Origin: Paenibacillus macerans
GTDB taxonomy: Bacteria > Bacillota > Bacilli > Paenibacillales > Paenibacillaceae
Length of the DNA stretch: 64,000 bases
NCBI RefSeq assembly: GCF_900454495.1
Contig: NZ_UGSI01000001.1
Location: forward strand, 62,001-126,000
Direction: 5' to 3'
Part shown: one piece after another, positions 1 to 8,041 of the stretch
Numbering within the stretch: the first letter of the stretch is position 1
Layout of the letters: every line of letters starts with the position of its first letter
Program-made: the position numbers and the translations under genes
The notes under the pieces: generated by a model
The model's database searches: none
What the model was told of the DNA's origin: nothing
What the model saw: only the letters and a program-made list of their open reading frames with translations

Positions 1-103
1 CATGAGATTATATAAGATTTATATGAAATTAGATTTATTATGAGATTATATGGATCATGCTACGATTTATATGGATTACGCGATGATTTGTTAGGATGCA
101 GGA

Positions 104-143
104 AGCACCTCATCCGCCCAAAGGCGGGTGGGGTGCTTTTTTG
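104..143. terminator. Rho-independent terminator
   Basis: A GC-rich stem (AGCACC...CCGCCC with AAA loop to GGCGGG...GGTGCT) is followed by six T. It probably ends a plus-strand gene lying to the left of the window. The bases before it (1-95) are AT-rich with a short imperfect repeat of ATGAGATTATAT and hold no gene. Confidence 0.75.
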
Positions 144-431
144 AGTTTTATGGAGTTCTGTTCGGTCAGGTGCTGGTGAAACATAGTTATGGCGCCAAGC
201 GCGTCTATTTTCGCAGTATTCTTGTCTTGCCCGCGTTGGATCCTTTAAAAGGATGACGGGGTTAAGGGCTCAAGTGTAAAAGTGCATTTGATGTACCATA
301 TATGACTGGAATTGACCGATTGAAATGCAAAAAACTATGCATCTATTTTGGGGCTATCCGATAAAAAAGGGGTCTTTTGACCACTAGCGTTGGATTTACA
401 TCTGGCAAGATACATTTTCTGGGCACACCAA

Positions 432-655
432 TATTCTAACGGTTGCCACAAGCGCTATTTGTTCCAGTACCGTTGATTTCAAATTGTAACGGTTGCCATG
501 GAGCTTATTTCGCTGAAAATCGGTAATTTTTGCTTGGATTCAGGCAAATAACGACGTTCGCAACCGTTAGAATTTGGAAAAGGTCTTTTTTCGGCAAATA
601 GCCGCTGCTGCAACCGTTAGATTTCCTGCGGGCGGACAGTATCGATTCGAAAGCC
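432..655. repeat. Dispersed repeat family 1, copy 1
   Basis: This stretch of about 224 bp matches 34478-34700 over its whole length with scattered substitutions. Inside it, TAACGGTTGCC occurs twice in forward orientation (near 437 and 487) and GCAACCGTTAG twice in reverse (near 560 and 609), so the element can fold into nested hairpins. It has no open reading frame that is preserved between the two copies. It lies in a gene-free region (144-1074) which otherwise holds only a short 16-bp tandem repeat and, presumably, the comEC promoter, which I could not place. Confidence 0.8.
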
Positions 656-800
656 AACGCTTGTAAAGAAACTTTGAGCAAAAGTTAATGCAACGCCAGT
701 GTCTTTTGACTGGAAATGAACTGAAATTTTGCATTTGACGGGCCGGAAACGGGGTTTTTGAGTCAAAACGAACTGCATTTATGCATTTCGCGGAATCGGC

Positions 801-848
801 ACTTACTGGAATCGCCACCTACTGGAATTGCCAGCTACTGGATTTGGT
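801..848. repeat. Three imperfect 16-bp tandem units
   Basis: Three consecutive units of the form ACYTACTGGAATYGCC are seen, the third degenerate. No function is evident. Confidence 0.5.
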
Positions 849-1074
849 ACTACTGACTGGCGCCTACTGAAAACGGTATTTACATAGATTCGGCATCGCC
901 CTGGATTTGTGCAGCCTCGGATTGGCCTGGCTTCTCGGCCCGCTTATTCCCTGTAATACAGGCGGACGTTGGCCTGCGCGCAGGCCGCGGGTTTCTTGTT
1001 GGAGGAAGCACTCTTAAACGGTGGCGGACATGTGTCTGATATGGCAGCGATCCCGAAAGGAAGGAGGACTTGTA

Positions 1075-4023
1075 ATGTTCCGTAGACCTTTGACCGCTAT
1101 CGCCTGCTGCTGGATCGCCGGCAGCGGTTTGACTATTTTGCTCGGCGGCAGCCGGTTTTGGCTGATGTGGGCCGGAATTACGCTGGTTTGCCCGGTGTTA
1201 TTGGCGATCGGGCGTTGGCCCTTGCGGAGGCTTGCGGTATTGTGGCTGGCATTTTCTCTTGGGGCCGTCTATTGGCAGTACTACGAAGCCAGAAATATCA
1301 GCCGGATTGAATATGCTTTGTCTGGCGGGGGGGAGACGGTTGATGGTCTAACCGCTGAGCAGTCCAGCGAACGGGGCGCATCAGCCGGCCTAACCGCTGA
1401 GCAGTCCGGTGAACGGGGGTCATCAGCCGGTCCAACCGCTGAGCGGTCCGCCGTCCAGGACCCTCTGGACGGGCTTGCCGTACGCATGGAGGGGACGATC
1501 GTGTCGCCGGTGGAGGTCGATGGCGACCGGGCCGACTTTACGCTGCGGTTGAGCCGGATCGGCCATTCCGATGGCGCCTTGAAGGGACCGCTGGAGGGAG
1601 GGGATATCCCCGGCGGAGAGAAGGTCGCGGTACAGCTGCGTTTGGCGGCGGAGGAGGAGTTAAGCAAGGCCGCCTCCTGGCGGCGTGGACAGCATATCGC
1701 GTTGACGGGCAGCCTGAAACGGCCGGAGCCGGCCCGCAACTTTGAAGGCTTCGACTACCGCCGCTATTTGCACAACCAGCGCATTCATTGGCTGGTCAAG
1801 GCGACCGGGGCGTCCGCGTTGAACGTACTGCCCGGCAAATGGAGCGCCGCCGCATTGCTCGGGGAGGTCGATGCTTTGCGCGCTTATTTGGGCGCGCAGA
1901 TCGAGCGGCTGTTTCCGGGATGGCAGGCCGGCTACATGAAAGGCCTGCTGATCGGGCTTCAGGACGAGCTTGATCCGGAGAAATACGCGGAGTTTACCCA
2001 GCTTGGCCTGACGCATATTTTGGCGATTTCGGGCAGCCATGTGGCGATCAATGTGGCGATCGTTTTTTGGCTGCTGCGTTTATGCCGGGTCAGCCGGGAG
2101 ACCGCGCTGATCGTCATGTTGTTGTTTGTCCCGGCATATGTGCTGATTACCGGTTTTTCGCCGTCCGTGATCCGCTCCGGGATCATGACGACGCTGGGCA
2201 TCTATTTGCTGAGGCGGGGAAAGCTCAAGGACAGCATTAATGTGCTGTCGGCCGCGGCGCTTATGATGCTGCTTTGGGACCCCTATTTTTTGCTGAACGT
2301 CAGCTTCCAGCTTTCGTTTGCGGTCACGGCCGGGCTGATCGTTTTCGTCCCGCTGATCTCGCCTTATTTCGCCTGGCTTCCGCCCAAAATCCGGGGGACC
2401 GTAGCCATTACGCTGGCGGCGGAAATCGTCTCGTTTCCTTTAACGATCTTCTATTTTAACCAGTTTTCCCTGCTCTCGCTGGCGGCAAATTTGCTGATAG
2501 TCCCCGTCATTGGTGCGCTGGCGCTGCCTATGGGGACGGCAGCGCTTCTGCTCAGCTTTTTCGCGTACCGGCTTGGCGTCTGGGCGGCGGTTCCGGTAAG
2601 GCTGCTGAATACGGCTACGTTTTGGGCCACAGGCTGGCTTGGTGAACGAAGCGGCTTTATGACCTACTGGAAATCCCCCTCGTTACTGTGGATCGCCGGA
2701 TATTACGGGGCCGTGTTTTTGCTGCTTTATTGGAGTTCGCGGCGGGAAAAGCGGCATTTAACGGCGGCCGGCGTCTTGGACGATGAGACGGTGCCGCTTT
2801 CGCCTCCGGCCGAAATAGCGGCCTCGGATAAGACGAGGCGCTATTTGGCGGCATTTGCCGGAGTACACCGGCAGTTGGGCGGACAATCGCCGCGGGAGTT
2901 CCCATTGTTCCGATCGTCCCGGTCGCCCCTAACATCCCAAACGCCCCTGCCATTCCGGCCGTTCCGGGACTCCTTCATATCCATTGCCTTAAGGATATGG
3001 CCGCGTGACGCCAACCGGCGCAGGGAAATTCTGCGTATTGCAATAGCGGCCGGCCTCGCGCTGCTGATCGTGTCCGGGTACCGGACGGCATATGCCAAAG
3101 GCGTCGGGCACATCGAATTTATCGATGTGGGACAGGGGGATTGTGCGCTCATTACGGCTCCGTCCGGCGTTCATATTCTCGTGGACGGCGGCGGCACCGT
3201 CTCGTTCCGCAAGGCATCCGATAGCTGGCGGGACAGGAAGGAGGCGTTTGAAGTCGGAGCGAAAACGGTTGTTCCGCTGCTAAAAAAACGGGGGATCCAC
3301 CGCCTGGACGCCGTGATTTTAACCCATGGCGATCAGGACCACATCGGCGGCCTGCAAGCCGTGCTTGAGCAATTCCCGGTGGAGGCGCTGGTGATCAACG
3401 GAAGTCTGGCCGAATCCGCCACCATGAAGAAGCTGATGGAGACTGCATTGGATCGGAACATACCGGTCTATTCGGCGGCCCGCGGCATGACTATGAAGCC
3501 GGATGCCGAGACGAAACTTGACGTTCTATATCCCCAAGCGGTAGCCGCCGGTACTGAAGCGGAAGCGATTCCGTTCGAAGAGAAGCAAAATCACCGCTCG
3601 ATCGTGTTCCTGCTCCAAATGAGCGGGGCCCGGTTTTTGTTCACCGGGGATATGGATGAAGCGGCGGAGCGGGAAGTGCTGGAAATGGCCGCAGCAGATA
3701 AGGAAACGGTCGGGTCGGAAAAGGAAATGTCCGGGGCAGATAAGCAGGTGGTCGGGGGAGAAAACGGACATCCCGTCGACGTCATGAAGGTGGCTCATCA
3801 CGGCAGTAAAACGTCGACCTCGGCCGAGTGGCTGGCGTACTGGCGGCCGGAGGCCGTCCTGATCTCCGTCGGCGCGTCCAACACTTACGGGCATCCGCAT
3901 CCGGCGGTCATGGAGCGGCTTGAAGCGCAGGGGACCGGCATTTTCCGCACCGACCGGATGGGCGGAGTGCAGTTGAAGGTGCGGGGCGGCCGGATGCATA
4001 TCCGCTATAAGCTTGCGCAATAA
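1075..4023 (+). CDS. comEC: ComEC/Rec2 competence DNA-uptake channel
   Basis: ComEC forms the inner-membrane channel that passes single-stranded DNA into the cell during transformation. The order is standard: N-terminal membrane segments and a DUF4131/OB-like region, the multi-helix Competence domain (LGLTHILAISGSHVAI is the family signature), and a C-terminal metallo-beta-lactamase-like domain with FIDVGQGDC, THGDQDHIGG and KVAHHGSKTS. I chose ATG 1075 because AAGGAGGAC sits just upstream; GTG 1021 is in frame but its ribosome binding site is poorly spaced. At about 982 aa it is longer than many homologues, partly through a tandem repeat near residues 90-125 and low-complexity inserts. No comEA or comEB precedes it in the window. 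Confidence 0.95.
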   Translation: MFRRPLTAIACCWIAGSGLTILLGGSRFWLMWAGITLVCPVLLAIGRWPLRRLAVLWLAFSLGAVYWQYYEARNISRIEYALSGGGETVDGLTAEQSSERGASAGLTAEQSGERGSSAGPTAERSAVQDPLDGLAVRMEGTIVSPVEVDGDRADFTLRLSRIGHSDGALKGPLEGGDIPGGEKVAVQLRLAAEEELSKAASWRRGQHIALTGSLKRPEPARNFEGFDYRRYLHNQRIHWLVKATGASALNVLPGKWSAAALLGEVDALRAYLGAQIERLFPGWQAGYMKGLLIGLQDELDPEKYAEFTQLGLTHILAISGSHVAINVAIVFWLLRLCRVSRETALIVMLLFVPAYVLITGFSPSVIRSGIMTTLGIYLLRRGKLKDSINVLSAAALMMLLWDPYFLLNVSFQLSFAVTAGLIVFVPLISPYFAWLPPKIRGTVAITLAAEIVSFPLTIFYFNQFSLLSLAANLLIVPVIGALALPMGTAALLLSFFAYRLGVWAAVPVRLLNTATFWATGWLGERSGFMTYWKSPSLLWIAGYYGAVFLLLYWSSRREKRHLTAAGVLDDETVPLSPPAEIAASDKTRRYLAAFAGVHRQLGGQSPREFPLFRSSRSPLTSQTPLPFRPFRDSFISIALRIWPRDANRRREILRIAIAAGLALLIVSGYRTAYAKGVGHIEFIDVGQGDCALITAPSGVHILVDGGGTVSFRKASDSWRDRKEAFEVGAKTVVPLLKKRGIHRLDAVILTHGDQDHIGGLQAVLEQFPVEALVINGSLAESATMKKLMETALDRNIPVYSAARGMTMKPDAETKLDVLYPQAVAAGTEAEAIPFEEKQNHRSIVFLLQMSGARFLFTGDMDEAAEREVLEMAAADKETVGSEKEMSGADKQVVGGENGHPVDVMKVAHHGSKTSTSAEWLAYWRPEAVLISVGASNTYGHPHPAVMERLEAQGTGIFRTDRMGGVQLKVRGGRMHIRYKLAQ
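1345..1452 (+). repeat. 42-bp tandem repeat inside comEC
   Basis: Two full 42-bp units (1345-1386 and 1387-1428) and a partial third encode the 14-residue unit GLTAEQSxERGxSA. The unit length is a multiple of three, so copy-number change would keep the reading frame. It lies in the N-terminal soluble domain of ComEC, not in a membrane helix. Confidence 0.85.
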
Positions 4024-4033
4024 CCATTTTGTG

Positions 4034-4083
4034 GGATTCCGTCAGGACGCGTGAAAGCAGGATGACGGGTCCTATTTTTTTTG
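4034..4083 (+). terminator. Terminator after comEC
   Basis: GGATTCCGTCA and TGACGGGTCC pair around an 18-nt loop and are followed by TATTTTTTTT. It separates comEC from the downstream sigma factor gene. Confidence 0.6.
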
Positions 4084-4169
4084 GTATTCTTAGGTGAGGT
4101 TAATGGGATATTCGGGGTTCACGGACTTTTTTCCAAATAAATATTTATCTAAAATAGTAACAACATTGC

Positions 4170-4193
4170 AACATTTTGTCGGACGCCAGCGTC
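4170..4193 (+). promoter_or_regulatory. Candidate ECF-type promoter
   Basis: AAC (4170-4172, in the context GCAACATTTT) is separated by 17 bp from CGTC (4190-4193). AAC-N16/17-CGTC is the general ECF sigma promoter pattern. The position about 30 bp before the sigma gene suggests autoregulation; this is an inference. Confidence 0.4.
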
Positions 4194-4222
4194 TGGATAG
4201 TTGCAAGGAAGGGGGAGCCTTT

Positions 4223-4771
4223 GTGGTGGAGCAAGGTCTCATCAGAGCCGCACAAGAGGGCGATCGCGACGCTCTAATCACCCTATTGCGAGAGATTGAA
4301 CAGCATGTGTACCGGACAGCCTATTATATATTAAATAACGAGCAGGATGCGCACGACGCCGCTCAGGAGGCGCTTATCCGGATTTATACCAAAATCGGTT
4401 CATATGAGGAGAAAGCTCAATTTAAAACTTGGGTGCAGCGAATCGTGACGAACATATGCATTGACAAATTTCGAAGGAATAAACCGACGGTTTCGATCGA
4501 AGAGCACGAAATGGTGTTTCAGGGCAACGACAGCGTTGAGCGGGAGGTTATGTCCGGCTATATGGCCGAGGATATCCGCAGCGCGATCGAGCAGCTTCCG
4601 GAACATCACAGGTCGGTGGTTGTGTTGAGATATTTGCAGGACTTTTCCTATAACGAAATTGCCGATAGTTTGAATCTGCCCCTGAACACCGTTAAATCCT
4701 ATCTGTTTAGGGCCAGGCAGCAGCTGCAGCACTTGCTTCGAGATTATCAGAAAGGTGGTGTAACAGGATGA
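4223..4771 (+). CDS. ECF RNA polymerase sigma factor (SigW/SigX-like)
   Basis: This is a group 4 sigma factor of about 182 aa. Region 2 includes DAHDAAQEALIRIY and FKTWVQRIVTNICID; region 4 includes LPEHHRSVVVLRYLQDFSY and the helix-turn-helix LNLPLNTVKSYLFRARQQL. A longer in-frame extension back to 4094 lacks a ribosome binding site, whereas GGGGGAG precedes GTG 4223 and GTG 4226; either may be the start. Its stop overlaps the ATG of the anti-sigma gene (ATGA), so the two are translationally coupled. A possible ECF promoter lies just upstream. The exact stress signal cannot be read from the sequence. Confidence 0.9.
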   Translation: MVEQGLIRAAQEGDRDALITLLREIEQHVYRTAYYILNNEQDAHDAAQEALIRIYTKIGSYEEKAQFKTWVQRIVTNICIDKFRRNKPTVSIEEHEMVFQGNDSVEREVMSGYMAEDIRSAIEQLPEHHRSVVVLRYLQDFSYNEIADSLNLPLNTVKSYLFRARQQLQHLLRDYQKGGVTG

Positions 4772-6099
4772 ATTGCCAGGAGGCGGTGGAATGGATGAAT
4801 CGTTATCTCGACCGGGATTTGAACGAAGAGGAATCCTCTCTTCTGTTTGAGCATATTCGCCATTGCCGGGATTGCGCCGAGCAGTTCGAATGGCTGAACA
4901 AGCTGTCCGCGCAGCTTGAGAACTTGCCGAAGGTCGTCCCGAATTACAGTCTGGTCGATGCGATCCTTCCGCAATTGGATGCGATCGATCAGGCCCGCCG
5001 GGAAGGCAGCGTATCCGAGGCGGACGCTCTGCCGGTCATGACCGAAAGCTCCCCAGCGCTAAGCCGAAGCGGCAAGCAGGAACGCGAGCAAGGCCCAGCC
5101 TCGCGCCGCGCCCGCATTTATCGGTACGGATCGCTGGGCGTGGCGGCGGCGTTGATCTTAGGCGTGTTTATTTATCAGTATGAGCCGCAAACGGTTCCCA
5201 ACGCCGAAATCGCCTTGAAGAGCGCAAGCGATGGATCGCCAAGCGCGGACGATGCGGGGGCGGCGGGCGAACCGGAGGATATCGCCCGGCTGTTCATAAG
5301 CAAGGAAGAGGCGGATGCGGGCTCGGCCGGCGGGGCAAGCGAGCCGGAGCGGACGGCTCAGGCCGAAGAAGACTTAAAGTCCCCGGCAAATAGCGGCGAA
5401 ACCGGGAGTCATCCCGGGAAAGGGGCGGCGGACGCTCTGGATTCAGCCGAACCAGCCAAAGGGAAGGAAACTCCGGCGGAAGAGGCGTCGTCTGCCGCGA
5501 CCGGCGCCCCGGCAAACAATGGCGGAGACGGGACGGCTCAGAGCGAGGCGCAGGACATCGGGGCTTTAAACCATGGCGGTGTTCCGGCTGCCGGCGGAGC
5601 GCAGGCCGGCCAGCGGGGCGCCTCCGGCGATTCAAACGCTGGCGCCGGAACGACCCTGGAACCGGGGATTGTGCAGCAGAGAAGCGTCAATGAAGCGGAT
5701 CCGAATCAATCGATGATGGGGATAGCCGCCGCGCCGAAAGCCCCGACTGCCTGGACTTCTCCGGATGGGGCCTACGAGGCCGAATTGAAGGAAGGACATC
5801 TGTATATATACAAAAAAGAGTCCGATCAGAAAAAAACGCTTGTTTCCGATCATGCGCTCGGTGGAGAATGGGTTCAGGGCGAATGGTCGGAAGACAGCAC
5901 AACGTTTACCTATGAGACCGCAAAAGACGGAACGGTGACGACCCGTTCGGTCAAGGCAGCGTCCGGGGCGGACGCTGCCGCGGACAGTACTCCCGCGAAA
6001 GGAGGTTCCGCGAAAGGAGCTCCCGCAAACAGCACTCCCGCGAACGGAGCTTCCGCAAACGGCACCGCCGGGAACGGTGCTGCCGCGGATCAGCCGTAA
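4768..6099 (+). CDS. Zinc-finger anti-sigma factor with long extracellular tail
   Basis: The N-terminus is a classical zinc-binding anti-sigma domain: Cys3, His29, Cys33 and Cys36 (HIRHCRDC). It should hold the upstream sigma factor in the cytoplasm. One membrane helix follows near residues 125-143 (VAAALILGVFIY). The rest is predicted outside: a long Ala/Gly/Ser/Glu-rich linker, a short beta-rich segment around WTSPDGAYEAEL resembling one blade of a propeller repeat, and a C-terminal run of five-residue repeats. The first codon overlaps the sigma stop. Family assignment of the N-terminal part is firm; the outer part is poorly conserved and its role in sensing is inferred. Confidence 0.85.
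   Translation: MNCQEAVEWMNRYLDRDLNEEESSLLFEHIRHCRDCAEQFEWLNKLSAQLENLPKVVPNYSLVDAILPQLDAIDQARREGSVSEADALPVMTESSPALSRSGKQEREQGPASRRARIYRYGSLGVAAALILGVFIYQYEPQTVPNAEIALKSASDGSPSADDAGAAGEPEDIARLFISKEEADAGSAGGASEPERTAQAEEDLKSPANSGETGSHPGKGAADALDSAEPAKGKETPAEEASSAATGAPANNGGDGTAQSEAQDIGALNHGGVPAAGGAQAGQRGASGDSNAGAGTTLEPGIVQQRSVNEADPNQSMMGIAAAPKAPTAWTSPDGAYEAELKEGHLYIYKKESDQKKTLVSDHALGGEWVQGEWSEDSTTFTYETAKDGTVTTRSVKAASGADAAADSTPAKGGSAKGAPANSTPANGASANGTAGNGAAADQP
5989..6078 (+). repeat. 15-bp tandem repeats at the anti-sigma C-terminus
   Basis: Six 15-bp units encode TPAKG, GSAKG, APANS, TPANG, ASANG and TAGNG. The protein ends shortly afterwards. Such repeats often vary in copy number. Confidence 0.75.
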
Positions 6100-6290
6100 A
6101 ATCCCTTAAGCCCAGCAGAGAAAGACTTGCTAAATTGGGCGGGGCAAGTGCTTTAAGGCAGTCACCTTTTTAGGAGATATGGAATAGGTTATAAATATAG
6201 AGACAAAGGATTGGAACCCTGATCGTCGTATGACCGCAGGCGGGAAAGTTTCTAGAGCTTTTCTGCCCGCGTTTATATAGATGTTCTGGG

Positions 6291-6337
6291 ACAGAGGGAC
6301 CTTTCGCCGCGAGGCAGAGGTCTCTCTGTTGCTTTTG
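6291..6337 (+). terminator. Probable terminator after the sigma/anti-sigma operon
   Basis: ACAGAGGGACCT (6291-6302) pairs with AGGTCTCTCTGT (6318-6329), counting one G-U pair, and a TGCTTTT tract follows. The spacer 6100-6413 holds no gene. Confidence 0.45.
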
Positions 6338-6413
6338 GCGCCGGATTTGGACTAATGGCCGGTTTCGAAGTATCATAGGGAATAGGCAATGCGTTTGGGA
6401 AGGAGAGGCCGAA

Positions 6414-7433
6414 TTGGACGCCAAAACAGCGGTAAAAGAGATCAAACAGGGGCGGATCTCCCCGTTATATTTATGCTACGGTACGGAGAAGTATCAAATT
6501 CAAGAGTTTGTCGGGCTGCTCCAGGACAAGCTGGTCGACCGGGATCAAAAGGACTTCGCCATGGCGGTGTTCGATCTGGCGGAGACGCCGATTGAAGCGG
6601 TGGTGGAGGAGGCCGAGACGCTGCCTTTTCTCGTCGAGCGCAAGCTGATCGTCGTCCGCGATGCCGGATTGTTTACGGCCGGTAAAGAGGGCGGCAAAAT
6701 CGAGCATAAAGTGGAGGCGCTGCAGACGTATATCGGCAATCCGGCGGAGCACAGCGTCATCGTGTTTGTCGTTTACGCCGAGAAGCTGGACGAACGCAAA
6801 AAAATCGTGAAGGCGATGAAGGCTTCCGGGACGGCCTTGTCGTTTATGCCGCTCGGCGGGGGCGAGCTGGTGCAGTGGGTGGTGCACGAGGTGGAGAAGC
6901 GCGGCTGCCGGATCGGCAAGGAAGCCGCGGAGGCGCTAATCGCGGCCGGCGGTGTGCATATGGCCGCGCTGGCGGCGGAGGCGGACAAGTTGTGCCTGTA
7001 CGCCGGAACCGGGGGCACGATCGACACGGCCGCCGTCGAGCAGCTTGTCGCCCGCAGCACGGAGCAGAACGTGTTCGCGATGGTCGAGCATATCGCCGCG
7101 CTGCGGCTGGAGAAGGCGCTCGGCATTTTCTACGAGCTGCTCAAGCAGCGCGAGGAACCGATCAAGATCGCGGCGCTGATCGCCCGCCAGTTCCGGATTA
7201 TGATGCAGGTGAAGGAACTGGGCCGGCAAAGCTACTCGCAGCAGCAAATCGCCTCGCAGCTTGCCCTGCACCCCTATGTCGTGAAGCTGGCCGGCGAGCA
7301 GGCGCGGAAGTTCGAAGCCGGGCGGCTGCGGGATATTTTATCCGAGCTCGCCGAACTGGATTACCGGATGAAAAGCGGCGGCGTCGACAAGGTGCTCGGT
7401 TTGGAGTTGTTTTTGCTTAAATTGGGGGCTTGA
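6414..7433 (+). CDS. holA: DNA polymerase III subunit delta
   Basis: HolA is the delta subunit of the clamp loader; it opens the beta sliding clamp during replication. The 339-aa length and N-terminal sequence (ISPLYLCYGTEKYQIQEFV) fit the family, as do the central AAA-like region without a Walker A motif and the C-terminal helical domain ending in KVLGLELFLLKL. Translation starts at TTG 6414, preceded by AAGGAGAGG. Its place beside comEC and rpsT is the same as in Bacillus (comEC-holA-rpsT), which supports the call. A bidirectional terminator follows. Confidence 0.95.
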   Translation: MDAKTAVKEIKQGRISPLYLCYGTEKYQIQEFVGLLQDKLVDRDQKDFAMAVFDLAETPIEAVVEEAETLPFLVERKLIVVRDAGLFTAGKEGGKIEHKVEALQTYIGNPAEHSVIVFVVYAEKLDERKKIVKAMKASGTALSFMPLGGGELVQWVVHEVEKRGCRIGKEAAEALIAAGGVHMAALAAEADKLCLYAGTGGTIDTAAVEQLVARSTEQNVFAMVEHIAALRLEKALGIFYELLKQREEPIKIAALIARQFRIMMQVKELGRQSYSQQQIASQLALHPYVVKLAGEQARKFEAGRLRDILSELAELDYRMKSGGVDKVLGLELFLLKLGA

Positions 7434-7487
7434 CCTGCACGTACGCGCTGTTTCCGGCCGCCCGGACCGGAGCCCCCGGAATCAACC

Positions 7488-7522
7488 AAAAAGACCTGAA
7501 CGAAAATCGTTCAGGTCTTTTT
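7488..7522. terminator. Bidirectional terminator between holA and rpsT
   Basis: A perfect 16-bp stem (AAAAAGACCTGAACGA, loop AAA, then the complement ending in TTTTT) lies between two convergent genes and can act on both strands. Confidence 0.92.
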
Positions 7523-7558
7523 GGGCTTAGTTGTTTGATGCTCTTATAATTAACGCGC

Positions 7559-7834
7559 TTACGCTTGTTGGGACGCAAGGGCGTTCAATTTTTTGGCCAA
7601 GCGGGATTTCTTGCGGGCTGCTGCGTTTTTGTGGATCAAGCCTTTCGTTACGGCTTTGTCCAATTTTTTGGTAGCAGCGGCGAAAGCAGCTTTGGCTGCT
7701 TCAACTTCGTTAGCCGCCAGAGCGCTGTCGGCGGTTTTCACGGCCGTACGCAGGGCGGATTTTTGCGAAGCGTTGAGAGCGCGGCGCTTTTCGCTAGTTT
7801 TTACACGTTTGATTGCGGATTTAATGTTAGGCAT
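7559..7834 (-). CDS. rpsT: 30S ribosomal protein S20
   Basis: This is a 91-aa lysine- and alanine-rich protein that binds 16S rRNA early in small-subunit assembly. The N-terminus MPNIKSAIKRVKTSEKRR and the later KGLIHKNAAARKKSRLAKKLN are typical of S20. Reading from the ATG at 7834, AGGAGGTGA is directly upstream; a ten-residue in-frame extension from 7864 has no ribosome binding site. It is transcribed opposite to holA and divergently from gpr, as in Bacillus. Confidence 0.97.
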   Translation of the reverse strand: MPNIKSAIKRVKTSEKRRALNASQKSALRTAVKTADSALAANEVEAAKAAFAAATKKLDKAVTKGLIHKNAAARKKSRLAKKLNALASQQA

Positions 7835-7888
7835 TGCATTCACCTCCTGTAAAGCATATATCATCCCAGATGATTCACAACTTAAAAC

Positions 7889-7917
7889 ATTTTATCACGC
7901 AGCACCGCAAAAAGCAA
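7889..7917 (-). promoter_or_regulatory. Candidate SigA promoter of rpsT
   Basis: On the minus strand TTGCTT (7917-7912) and TAAAAT (7894-7889) are separated by 17 bp, about 55 bp before the rpsT start. Confidence 0.5.
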
Positions 7918-7979
7918 TAAAATCATGCTTCTTCCCGTGGACAGACAGGCAATAGACGAGCGGGGAACGATGAACGGAT

Positions 7980-8009
7980 GAATAATCACTTTGCCTCTCC
8001 CGCACAATA
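7980..8009 (+). promoter_or_regulatory. Candidate SigG (forespore) promoter of gpr
   Basis: TGAATA-like -35 (GAATA at 7980-7984), an 18-bp spacer and CACAATA (8003-8009) match the SigG pattern (TGAATA/CATACTA). Forespore SigG control of gpr is established in Bacillus, which supports the reading. Confidence 0.5.
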
Positions 8010-8041
8010 AAGGAAACTAGAGGAAATGGAGGTCTTATGGG

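Noticed and set aside
432..655. Possible CRISPR array in the 432 or 21135 repeat regions
   Set aside because: Units are not regularly spaced direct repeats with unique spacers, and no cas gene is present in the window.
1021..1074. GTG 1021 as comEC start
   Set aside because: The ribosome binding site for ATG 1075 is much better placed and the extra 18 residues are not like a membrane protein start.
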